A DNA stretch of 64,000 nt, taken from assembly GCA_963691705.1 (NCBI GenBank), contig OY829540.1, forward strand, positions 67,380,367-67,444,366, in the 5' to 3' direction. Below the pieces are notes generated by a model. It ran no database searches and was not told the DNA's origin. It saw only the letters and a list, made by a program, of their open reading frames with translations. The DNA comes from Viola odorata (Eukaryota; Streptophyta; Magnoliopsida; Malpighiales; Violaceae). The translations under genes and the position numbers were made by a program. Below, piece by piece: positions 1-10,819 of this stretch (its first letter is position 1; each line of letters opens with the position of its first letter).

Positions 1-500
1 CTTTCTTATTTATATTCTTGTGATTGGATACAGTCACTGTCTTGGATTTTAATACCTTGAAACTAGTCTCTAGATAGCACTTACTGTTTGCTATTCTTGA
101 AGTTCTACTTCTAGTTTGCTTGGCTTTTCTGATGTATAATGTGCTTGTGTTCTCATGCACACTTGATTATACCTGATTATGCTGTGTACTGAAAACAAAG
201 CCTACTACTGTATACTGCTACAGTATCACCAACATTTCTAAACTGCTCAATCTTATAACGAACCACCTTACTCTAGCCAAACCAGTCACATTACCTGCAT
301 CTCTGCACCATGTTTCTGTCACATTATCTCTAGTTTTGTGTCTGAAAACGTTCTATTTGTTAACTAACTGACTGCACCTCAGTGAGTTACATGCGACCCT
401 CAGAAATACATCTACATAGACACACATCATGTATTCAAATTGTTTTTGAGCTTTGTTAGTCTTGACATCGTTGCTAATGAGTTCTTGCAATTTATACCAG
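1..500 (+). other. Last intron of the receptor-like cytoplasmic kinase gene (5' part outside window)
   Basis: The stretch is AT-rich, has no coding-like frame, and ends in a clean acceptor (…ttataccag) directly before the kinase exon at 501. I read it as the final intron of the kinase gene whose earlier exons lie left of the window. No other feature is visible. Confidence 0.7.
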
Positions 501-1231
501 GTCACCTGACATCGAAGAGTGATGTATTTAGCTTTGGGGTAGTTTTACTTGAGATGTTGAGTGGGCGGAGATCCATGGACAAGAACCGGCCAAACGGTGA
601 GCATAATCTGGTGGAATGGGCACGACCACTTCTTGGGGACAGACGAAGGTTCTATCGACTGCTAGATCCTCGCCTTGAAGGACGCTTCTCAATCAAAGGC
701 GCGCAAAAGGCAATCCAGTTAGCTGCCCAATGCCTTACCCGTGACCCGAAAGCGAGACCTTTAATGAGTGAAGTTGTTGAAATCTTAAAACCTCTGCCCT
801 ATATGAAGGACTTGGCCTGTTCGTCATCCTACTTTCAGGCCATGCACGCAGACCATGCTGGGTCCAATGCAAGTGCTCACAATGGAAGCAGAATACGTGC
901 TGGTCAGCCAAGGATTGCGCAGCCAATCAGGAGCACTTCTTCTAACGGTCCACCAGCCTCCCCGTGCAACCGTATCGATTACCACCGGTCTCCCAACCGT
1001 ATCGATTACCACCGGTCTCCCATTCCTAATGCCGGACAAACACCGCATCGGTCTCCCGTTCCTTATGCTGGACATGCACCGCACCAGTCTCTCATTCCTA
1101 ATGCTGGACAAACACCATACCAGTCTCCCATTCCTAATGCCGGACAATCACCGCATCGGTCTCTCATTCCTAATGCTGAACATGGACCGCACCCGTCTCC
1201 CATTCCTAATGCCGGGCAAGCACAGCGCTGA
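501..1231 (+). CDS. Receptor-like cytoplasmic kinase VII (PBL34/35/36-like), last exon, partial
   Basis: This exon encodes the C-lobe of a Ser/Thr kinase of the PBL (RLCK VII) family, plasma-membrane-associated kinases that relay signals from receptor kinases in immunity and development. It opens in phase 1 after the acceptor at 500 with [20 protein letters not shown] (subdomain IX), then [20 protein letters not shown] and the invariant Arg region [15 protein letters not shown] (subdomain XI). The [20 protein letters not shown] signature is typical of the PBL34/35/36 clade. The catalytic N- and C-lobe motifs lie upstream of the window. After the kinase domain comes a tail of about 115 residues rich in Pro, His and Ser that ends in tandem repeats. 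Family is near certain from the C-lobe; the exact clade member is inferred. Confidence 0.88.
968..1225 (+). repeat. In-frame coding minisatellites in the kinase tail
   Basis: Two tandem arrays sit in the last coding exon. Positions 968-1021 hold two identical 27-nt units (NRIDYHRSP twice). Positions 1010-1225 hold six diverged 36-nt units with consensus [12 protein letters not shown], overlapping the end of the first array. All units keep the frame, and the stop follows two codons later. Confidence 0.9.
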
Positions 1232-2664
1232 GACCTTTATCATTTCACCCTATCCATTTCCTTGTTCATTTTTCGATTCGAGGTCCTAATAGTCCAGGGA
1301 ACTGAGATATCATTGTGGGTGGCTAATGGTTTTATTTTGGTAGGACTCCCTGCAATTTAATGTAGGTCTTGGAGAGACTGGACACAAGCTCTAGCTGTTT
1401 TGAACATGTAAATCTTTTTTAGTTTACCAGTTCTATAGAAGAAACTTAATGTTCAAATTCTTTTTGCTGTTTTGTTTTTATACTTGGGAAATGCATGCAT
1501 CCAGATTTATTAACTTGATCCTTGTTCTACCACAGGAAATTGGGGATAATTCGGCTTCCCAGGTATATTATCCGCCTCTTTCGAACAAGAGACTAAACAT
1601 CAATTACAATTTTTTTTTTTAAAAAAAAAAACTCAAAACAAACTATAAGAGGCAATTCTACACAAATACCTTCACCATTTTCAAGCTTGTCTTGTCTTTG
1701 ACGAAGCTTTGACTTCTCCCTACCTTCATTTTGGGATTTTTTTGTTCTTTGAAATCCATTTTTGAAATTGTATGAATGAATGAATGTGGAGTTTTGTAGG
1801 AGAAAACTTTCACCTTTTAAACTGAGAAGATAGCATTCAATTTTTTTTCTGAATTAAAAAGCTAACTTTTATTCTGTTTTAGAAACCTAAATATTACCAA
1901 AATAATAATTTAAAAAAAAATTATTAAGAGAATAACATAATTGGAATCAACAATAATTTTTAAGTCAAATGAAGTTGTTGCTCAACGTTATAACGTACTC
2001 CCTCCCTCCGATGTGAATTAAACGTCGTTTTAGGATTTATTTTTACTGTAGCTTTTACTTGTATTTTTAGTGTTAAAACTTAAATCTACTGAATATTGGG
2101 ATGCGAGAAAACTATTTAATTTGCAATAGATTATGAATTCAAATTAAAATAATGTGGAAAAAAAAGAATAATAGAAGTTAACTTTCTTTGTTTCATCATT
2201 GTCAATTATTATCATTAAAATTTTAGGATTTTTTTTTTTTTTTTTGTATTTTCTCAATTTTAGTTATTAATTTTAACAATATTATAAGAAAGTTACACGG
2301 GTATATCCTATTGCTCCCTACCATCCCTATCCTTCATTCGAAAAACATACTACCCTGCAGCCTGCAGCCTGTACCCCTACCCGCTGATACCAGTACTAAC
2401 TTTTACCACACGTGTCACTATCTGATTCACCTCCCTATCTACATCAGAAAATATCTTCGTACTCCCCAAACTACCCTCACCGTGAGGGGGTATTTCCGTC
2501 CTTTCGGTGAACTCCAGTTCATTAACTGCTCTCTCTATGAATTCCGTCGCCACCATGCGCTTTCCTTCATTTCTCATTTTCCTGTTCCATTAAAAACCGG
2601 TCACCAGAAATCCAGCTGCATTTTGCTTCCAATGTCGAAGAAGACCTCCAATTAGGTTTTCCAA
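1232..2664. other. Intergenic spacer and 5' leader of the next gene
   Basis: The first 300 bases are probably the 3' UTR of the kinase gene. The rest is AT-rich, with a poly-T/poly-A tract near 1611-1631 and a lone MITE-like end (tactccctccctccg near 1996) for which I found no partner end. From about 2310 the sequence becomes C-rich and probably forms the promoter and 5' UTR of the gene starting at 2665. No gene is seen. Confidence 0.5.
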
Positions 2665-5600
2665 ATGGATCTGGTGAGCTAAATCTCGTCGTTTTAGCTC
2701 CAATTTCGTCTCGCATTCACCTCCAAATCCTGAATTTCTCTCTTCTTTGTGCAGGAGACGCGACGATTCGCCTTCGCCGACGTAACAAACACGCAATCCA
2801 TCAACGGCGATGAAGAAGTGCACATCATCACCGGCAAGGCCGCCGCAGACGCCGGCGACATAGAAACTAAAGTGATCAAGTTTATAGTGGACGACGAGAA
2901 GTCGTCTCTCTTAGCTTTCTCGCGTTTCCTCAGCAATGGCGGAGGAGACAGCTCCTCGCAGCTGCTTGACCGCGCGGTAGTCTCCAAGTTCCTCCACCTC
3001 TGCTGCGCCTTCGACTCCGTCGACTGCGCCTCGGCACTGGTGAACGGTGAGTTCGGAGCGGTGCCTCTGCTTAACGACGTGGCGGAGAGCTCCGGGATGT
3101 CGGCGCTGCACGCGGCGGCGAAGAATCAGTCGCCGCGTTGCGTGGAGATGCTGCTGAAGAAACACGCGCGTACGGATTTGAAGACAAGAGACGGGCGCGG
3201 ACTGCTGCCTCTGGAGCTGTCCTTGTCCTGCGCCGTGTACGTACTACTGATCGATCATATCACTCTTTTTTGCATTTACGTTGTCGTTTTGCGCGAGTGT
3301 GTGTGTACAAAAGAGGCTCTTCTGTTTTTTTTTGGGTGTATGCATAAAGCAGTTGTTACCTTACACAGATTTTGCTATTCCGCATTCCTATTTTTGGTAC
3401 GGTTTTAATAAAATAATGTTTTTAATAGCAAAAGAAAAACAATGACTGATAATAAAAATAGATAATAAACAAAAAAAAGTATTAATAAAAGGTACTTTTG
3501 TGATTTCATGGGTGCAGATTGGATGTGACTTGGGATGCTAGCGAGAACTCTGTCGAAGGCTTGGTGGTTCAGCTTGGTGAAAAGGTATGATATATTAGTA
3601 GTTTATAATATATGCTCTGTTCATTATTATTTTATTATATGATGTCAAACTTATGATTTGTTTTTTTTTTATGTTCATGACTTTTTTATTCTAAGAAAAT
3701 GACAGAAAACGACATACATACATGCTCTTTCTCTGATTTATATCATGTTTTTTTTATCTGAGACTATATTTTTATTTTTATTTTGGTGATTTTTGTTTCT
3801 TTCAAGAAAATGATAGACTCTTGATTTTTCTTAGTAAAGGAAGCGCTTGTGGGCTCCACAAATATGTGAAGTTTAACATAGTGTTTATTTCACTTGATCG
3901 AATTAATGAGCGAGTTAGTGAAAATCAGGAAGTGGTAAAAATTAATGGTTAAAATTACTTTTAAGATTTGTAATCTTATGGAGAAAAAAAATACATTTAC
4001 CTTTTTCATAAACGCTGAGTTGGCATTTTAAGTTACCTTTTTGTGATTTTCTTTCTCATTAAAATATACATGTAAGAAGTGAGGTCAAATTTTTATTTTT
4101 TGCCTTCATCAATTTCTTATTTTTCTTTAATAAACCAAACAGAATGAATAACAGGTATTCATTGTCTGCAATTTGTGCAGGACTTGACAGTGGTAAAACT
4201 ACTGACTGAAAAAACAAAAGAAATTGGCAAAATAGCTCACGCACGCGCAATTGATGGGCGCGTGGTGGAGTTAGCTGCCTTGCTCATAGTAGCTACGGAG
4301 AAAGTGAACCAGTCTGTTTTGTCGTTACACGATCCTGACGTGGACTCTCAGGAGAAGGCCACACTTTTTGAGTATGTCGTCAAACATGCGGTGGCCCTAG
4401 GCCGTGGCACGGCGACTGCACCGCCGTCGTCTTCGAGAGATGCGAGCGACAGTCAATGCATGTCAGGTCAGGAGAAAAGGAAGCTCATTCTCTGCGAGAT
4501 TCAGCTGCTTCAGCTCTTCGGTTGCACGGACCACAAAAAAGCGGCCTCACCGTTGATATGTGCATGTCAGGTCAGGATTCCATTTTTTTGTACCCTTTCA
4601 TCAAATATTTGAACACTTTCGTAAATTGCCCCACAAAATATTCCATCCATCTGGCCATTTGTGAGGTTTGAGTGTGACTCTGTGTTTGGCTGTGTATTAA
4701 GTTTATAAATAGGTAGAACCTTTCGAGGATATGGTGAGTCCGGTGACTGAGGGTCAAAATGCTACGAGGATTCATAAATTAATCTCTTTTCATGCGAAAT
4801 GTGTATACTTTTTATTCTGAGATTCAATGCATTTTGTTTTGTTTTTGTTTTTGTTTTTGTTTTTTTCTGCCAAGAAATTACATTTCGGTGTTTTACCTTT
4901 CAATTGGCCATAAATGCTAATATATTCACGAAACAAAATTCCACCATTGGATTACTGATGTAAAAGGCAAATTAGGATAGAAATTGTAGGATTCATGCTA
5001 CTATTATCTGTGAAAGATTATTTTGTTATCTGTACCCAGGGAATTAATACTTCATTCTTATAGGCTGGAGACGAAGGTGTGGTTGAGTTGCTGTTAAATG
5101 GTAACACAGACGTGAACGATGTGGATGCTGATGGAAACACTGCTCTTCATTGGTGCCTCAAGACATCAAAGGAATCTTGTCCCCAGATCAAGTCTCTCTC
5201 TTTGCCCTCTTGTCACACACAATGGTCAAATTTGCAAGCATTCACATATCTTTTTTTCCTTACTGAGATTTAAATTGTGTGTTTATTATTCCAGCATTAT
5301 GTGGCTCCTATTGGCACATGGTGCCCGTGTGTACCAAAAGAATAAATTGGGCCTGACTGCCGTTCACATTGCTGCTGCGAATGGGAATTCACAGGCACTT
5401 CAGGTGTATATTGCTCTCTTGCCAGCCTGTGGTGGCAACATAAGTATGCTTGTTGTCTTAAAGGCAACTTGGTATCTGCTATCTCTGAAACTTTTCTTTT
5501 TTACATGGAGCTTACAGGTTCTTTTGTTGGAGGAACCCGATTGTCTCAACTCAAAAACCGAAATGAAAGAAACTCCCTTGTTTTTTGCTGTGAAGAATAG

Positions 5601-8056
5601 GTTCATGAACTGTGCTGAACTACTTCTACGCTGGGGGGCAAGCACTGATGTCTTTAATTTGCGGTGAGAAACAGTAGAATTTTCTTTCATTTATCAAGAT
5701 TATAAATTTATCTTCACTTCATGCTAACAGTTCACTGTGCCGTGTCATTGTACCAACTGTTATCATTGGCAGTAGACAGAGACCTTTGGACTTGGCAGAG
5801 TCTCAAGACATGCGCTTCTTACTTAACGACACCAACATTAGGCAAAGTAAGTTGTTATGACCTGAACACTCTACAAGGTATAATGAGGAGTAAAGGTAAA
5901 AGAGAGGAAAAAGCATCAGTTACATCTTCTCATGTGTTTAGTTCAAATATGCAGCACATCATGCTTTCCCTGTTAAAAAGAGACGTGCCTTTTGGCTCCA
6001 AGGAGATGAGGCAATTTCAGCGACCAGCGAACAGCTCTCACCTCTGACAGATGAAGGCAGCATCAATGATAGGTTAGAACAATGCTTGTTTGAACCCATT
6101 AGAAGTTTTATTGTACAACAGAGGTAAATTGTACTCTCATTGTTTAACACCACTTGTTCCCCGTAGAACTTGTTCGAGTGCTACAAACACAGAGATATGT
6201 AAATACTTTGAATCACCCACCGGATGCATGAGAGGTGCTAAATGTTTTTTCTCGCATGCTGATGAGGAGGACAGGCAGATTAAGCAGAGAAGGGAAATGA
6301 TTCACTCACCTGGTACACAGGATTTTGCACGGAAAATTTTTGTGGGAGGTCTCCCTCTTTCTGTAGATTCGGGTAAGAAACTGCACTAAATTCTTAAATG
6401 ATTACATTTATAATTGCATTATGCGTGAATTATCAAGTAATAAAGACATGGATTTCCATCGATTTCTTATTTTTCCTGCTTGGGAACCCTTATTTAACTA
6501 TTTTGGAACAGATTCGCTAAGGAACTTTTTTGAAGAACGATATGGCTCTGTGGATGAAGCTGTAGTTATTGAAATTCAAGCAGGAAATGGCATACAATCA
6601 CGAGGATTTGGCTTCGTCACCTTCAAGAACAAAGAATCTGTTTTAGCAGCTGTTGATGCACGCTATGTCACTATAATGGGCAAGCACGTTGAGATCAAAA
6701 GTGCCGTTCCAAGACGTATTCTATTAGCTGACCTCCATAAGTCACCTCAACAACAACATATAGAAGAAGAGAGCCACGCGAGAGAGGAGGCTAAAGTGGA
6801 GGTCATGTCCTGGGTTGATACATTATCCCGTGGGAAACAAAAGGCACGCCTCGATAAATGTAAAGCACAAGGTGTAAGCAGGCCTCCATGGATCAAAATT
6901 TTCAAGAAATGGCTTCCTCACTTCATAAAACAGATGTTAAAGAGAGATGGAGTATATGCTCTATCATCTCTGAAATCTGATTTCAAGGCTACTTTTGGCC
7001 TTGAATTGGACCATGGCTCTCTTGGCTACCCAAAGCTTAGTGACTTTGTGAGAACTTTCCCGGATCTTTGTCATGTTAAATATGTGCCAAGAGGGGGGCG
7101 AGAGCATCCTTCTAATCATATGATACTTTTGCCTAGCATCTCTGTGCCTTACCAGCATTCACATCGGGCTGTTAAATTGTGCAGCCCATCTCCTCAAGCT
7201 ACTTCCATTGATGATAGTGGAGAGTGTGATTCAAATGATATCAACTGCTTTCAGGAGGCCCATGTAGTGTCCAAGGAGAATGAAGACTCCAGTGACAGCA
7301 GCAATACGGTGTCCCATTGTAAGAATCCAGAAGACGCATCACCTAGAGTTCCCTCCAGATTTCTTCAATTTTTGGATCCAGATCCAATCTTCCTCGCTCG
7401 ATCCTGGTCATACCATCAATCTGATGGAGGCTCAGCTGATAGTGTTACAGGGATGAGTCTAAGGGGTCTGGAAAGGCATCCAGTTTTGGAAGCACTTGCC
7501 AGGAGGAAAAGCAACTCATCCATTTTCTTCCTCCGTGAATTCGATTTCTATGATGTGAGGATTGTACAAGCTTTTCTTTATTTATTCCTTTTTTCACCAT
7601 TGTTGTTTTATATGATTATATCTCACAAGTGTTTTACGATTGAGTATGCAGAACTACAAGGCAAGTGTCATCCAGGGAAGGTGCTTTGCATGCAGCCAAC
7701 GCCGTGTTCTGTGGGCTAACTTTCCGTGTCTGCACTTGCTATGGTGTGCTGATTGTAAACCGCCAACCACCCTTGCAGACAGTAACATGGACCATAAATG
7801 TGTGTTGTGCGACATCAAAGTGCAGAAAATAGATTTGATCTCTTTGCATGACTATTGTCGCCCTATGCTTGGCATGGCCAACATATATGATTTCCCAACT
7901 TTTGATCCAGTACATGTAAGTAACGGAATCGTTTAACTCAATCTCCCTTTGCAAACCAATTGCTTAATGCATTTCATTCGTTTCTGATTATTTCTTTTCT
8001 TTTCCTCTCTGCTCTTGTAGTCTGTCCAGGAAGAGATCTGCCTCACCGGAAGTTAA
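2665..8056 (+). CDS. Ankyrin / CCCH zinc finger / RRM / LOTUS / RING-like multidomain protein
   Basis: Thirteen exons (2665-2673, 2755-3236, 3518-3584, 4181-4570, 5064-5191, 5295-5403, 5518-5663, 5773-5846, 5955-6072, 6167-6372, 6512-7554, 7652-7915, 8021-8056) join in phase to 1023 residues. Domains in order: ankyrin repeats (about 108-155 and 317-430; SALHAAAKN, DADGNTALHW, LGLTAVHIAAANG, TPLFFAVKN); a basic NLS-like PVKKRR; a CCCH finger C-x8-C-x5-C-x3-H (519-538); an RRM (about 562-640; RNP2 KIFVGGLP, RNP1 RGFGFVTF); an OST-HTH/LOTUS domain (about 701-771; WLPHFIKQMLKRDGVYALSS to YPKLSDFVRTFPD); and a C3HC4 set (C935, C938, C950, H952, C956, C959, C974, C977). The CCCH, RRM and LOTUS modules point to RNA binding; the ankyrin and RING-like parts point to protein partners or ubiquitin transfer, which is inference. 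The first exon is only three codons long, so the start is the least certain part. No symbol assigned. Confidence 0.88.
4832..4866 (+). repeat. Simple repeat (TTTTTG)n inside an intron
   Basis: A run of TTTTG/TTTTTG units lies in the intron between exons 4 and 5 of the CCCH/ankyrin gene. It is a candidate microsatellite with no other feature. Confidence 0.8.
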
Positions 8057-8952
8057 CTCGCTCGCTGCAGCCCCTTGATGAACATAAGGAAGAGGAGAGA
8101 TGTGATACATGGGAAAGTCCTACCGTAAAAAGGAAAAACTTTATGCTATTAGCTAGAAAACAGAGAAAAAAAAATACAAACTAAATGATATAAAAAGTTC
8201 TCTCACTACTTTTGTGGTGAAAATGGTTGCCTGACGCTGTAAGTATTGTTGCTTCAGGCACAAGTTCTACCATTTTCACCATTTTGGTGATTTCTTCCTA
8301 GTTTTTGCTAGTCATGGAGGAAGATATCCATATACGAAACGAGGGAATCTGTACCATTCCCCATATGCAGAAATGCTTCTATAGTAGTTTTGTCTAGCAC
8401 TCACCATGAAACTAAAAGTGCTTTTGTAAAATGACTTGGTTAGTTGAATATCAAAATCTTTGCCACAGCTACTTGTCTCCGATTTGATCATTTTATCGCT
8501 GCTTTTCTTATTTCTGGTAATGTTCACATTTTATGAATAATAAACAGGGAAGCAGAAAGATCCATTATACCATCTGTGGTAATAGCAAAGTAATGCTTTG
8601 GTTTTCCTTTTATGGAAGTGAACTACGAGTCGGACCTATTTGCGAATCGAGCGAGCTCCCCTTGCATGCATCTTTCTAGTTACATGTTCTTAAACCCAAC
8701 TCGCATTTAGGAAATTTTCAACAAAACAAAAAAACTTGAAATCTGAGAATCTACAATTTTCTCATTCACAAAACAGAACTTGCCAGCCTTCAATTACAAA
8801 GTTATGAGCACAAGAAATGAATCTAACATCTAATACAGAACAATGATGATCTGATCTTATAACTTCGTACAAAAATTGATTCACTGGATATGAATCGGTA
8901 ACCGCAACTGTTGACCCATTACTAAAAAAGTAAACAAGTTTTGTCCTTGATT
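8057..8952. other. Convergent 3' UTRs of two genes
   Basis: This spacer lies between the plus-strand CCCH/ankyrin gene (stop at 8056) and the minus-strand small-protein gene (stop at 8953). Both transcripts should end here. A 15-bp near-palindrome (taccattttcaccattttgg, near 8268) and poly-A-signal-like AATAAT/AATAAA words near 8536 fit a 3' UTR. No further gene is seen. Confidence 0.5.
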
Positions 8953-9456
8953 TTAGTATGCACAAACCAAGCCTGACCAAGATTCCTTCATGTAATCAGC
9001 AACCCCGTAGCTGGCCATCCTCCTCCTCCTCTTCAATCCAATCCCCACCTCTTTTTCCTCCCTCTCAAAACTGAAACATTCAGTCTCAAACCGGTGCCGT
9101 TTCAAACCCCTGTTTTCCTCCATCTCAGCAACACAAAAAACATCTCTAGGAAACACCGTCCTCTTCTTTCTACCACTTCTTCTCCTTTTGGGTACGCCAG
9201 TAGTAGCACTGAGCGTTTTCGATATGGGTTCGTGGTTTTGGAACAACCCTAATTCTTTGATGTACAGATTGATTGCAGTATCTGCTAAAAGATGAAGAGC
9301 CGAAGCAGAGTCAGGGGAAGAACAGAGCATCGGTGGTTCGTTGACAGCTGGTGTAAAACAGAGGACGGTGGCTGATTTCACACGTAGAGACCACTTTGGT
9401 TCCGGTTTAAGAGTGTCCGTTGATTCTCCAGCGCTCCAATCAACAATGGAACCCAT
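8953..9456 (-). CDS. Small basic protein of unknown function
   Basis: A single-exon frame of 167 residues starts at the ATG at 9456 (MGSIVDWSAGESTDTL). The frame stays open further upstream, but only through CT-rich sequence without an ATG, typical of a 5' UTR, so this start is preferred. The middle holds a very basic patch (VPKRRRSGRKKRTVF) and a second one near the C-terminus (GLKRRRRMASYG), both like nuclear localisation signals, separated by an acidic stretch. It ends KESWSGLVCAY. No membrane segment, signal peptide or known catalytic motif is visible. I do not recognise the family. GC content and codon use differ from the AT-rich flanks, which supports a real gene. Confidence 0.6.
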   Translation of the reverse strand: MGSIVDWSAGESTDTLKPEPKWSLRVKSATVLCFTPAVNEPPMLCSSPDSASALHLLADTAINLYIKELGLFQNHEPISKTLSATTGVPKRRRSGRKKRTVFPRDVFCVAEMEENRGLKRHRFETECFSFEREEKEVGIGLKRRRRMASYGVADYMKESWSGLVCAY

Positions 9457-10819
9457 GATCGATCTCAATTCCCTTCTACTTTTGATTTCTTCTTCTCTGT
9501 AAAAATCTTGAAACGTAGGAGGCAAGAGAATGTAGATAAATCGGAGGAGGAGGAGAAGGAGGAAGAAGAAGAAGAAGACGAGGAGGGACGAAGAGTTGAG
9601 AGGGAGAAGAGAGAAGAATCGGTGATCAAGTAATTAGTTGATCGGAGCTTTTAGGTGTTTTCAACGGCTATATTTCTCCACGAGGAGTTTTGTAACTTCA
9701 CTGGCGCCAACAATTTTACCTTCTTACCCTTGCATCAATTTGATTCGGTGACACAATTTTACCCATGCTTTACCCTTTTTTTCTTCTTTTTTTGAGATAT
9801 TTATCTCCTCTAGCCTCTATATATACAATAAAGCTCTAAAATTAATCACACAAAATTATGCAAAATTTGTAACAGTTTTTTTTATCAAATTTTGTTTCTT
9901 CTGCAGCACTCACTTTTAGTCTCGGAGACAAATCACATAAGAATTAAAAGTTAAATAATTTAGTTTATAGTGAAAAAATATATTTAGATATGTACGACCT
10001 AAATCTTTTAAAGAACAATAAAAATGAGAGCCTAAGCTTTTCTTTAACTAATTTTAAAATTAGAGTTCGGTTTGATAACAATCAGAAATATATGTATGAT
10101 ACAACGCTGAATTGATCTTATACTGGAAAGGAGTAGGCATAATACTCAGAGAGACCCAAAAAAAATCAAGTCACTGTTAAAATGGAGGAACTTCGGGTTC
10201 TCTTTGAATTGCACCAAAAATTACATACCGAAATTCATCATTCCGAGCCTCTGCAAGCTGTTTAGCTTCAAGGCGGCAAGATGAGGCAGGCAGGTGTCAA
10301 AGTTGAAATTTAATCAGTAAAGACCAGTTGACCATAACCCATAATAAACTTAAACATAAGGTCATTTTCTAAAAAAATAGGGTAAATTAGCAACCAACCA
10401 ATGAATGTTACAAGGAAATCCAATTCTAAACCCTAAAAGCTGACGTGTATCACTATATACAGAAGCTGTAGATGCAACACCATGACATATCTGAGATTGT
10501 AGTATCAGGATTCAACAAAAGTTAACGCGCAGCTGAAAATGATTATTCTGGAAGATAAAAACTCCTATTCAAACATCAACTAAGCATCCAGTGGATCTGA
10601 TAAATGGCGCAGGAGCAATACAATAGGCAAAACAAAAAGGGATCTAAACACGACCCCCTACCTATGCCACCCCAGGGAAGAGAAACGAGGCTTAGCTGTC
10701 CGAATCTGTAATTTGCCATCCTGTGGATGATTCTGTCTACTTAACCATTATCATATGGTAGAGTTAGTCCTACTCCCTGCAGGCTATTATCATATGGTTG
10801 TACAGGTATGATAAAGTTG
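9457..10819. other. Spacer: CT-rich leader, then probable 3' UTR of the helicase
   Basis: From 9457 to about 9650 the minus strand is a CT-rich 5' UTR for the small-protein gene (GAA/GAG repeats on the plus strand near 9541-9610). Roughly 9780-10130 is AT-rich and featureless. From about 10140 to 10819 the minus strand is probably 3' UTR of the helicase gene. It includes a 40-codon coding-like frame at 10177-10296 that is reported separately. Confidence 0.45.

Noticed and set aside
1996..2050. MITE-like end TACTCCCTCCCTCCG
   Set aside because: No inverted partner was found within a kilobase, so it is a fragment at best. The same applies to the ends near 22990 and 53368.
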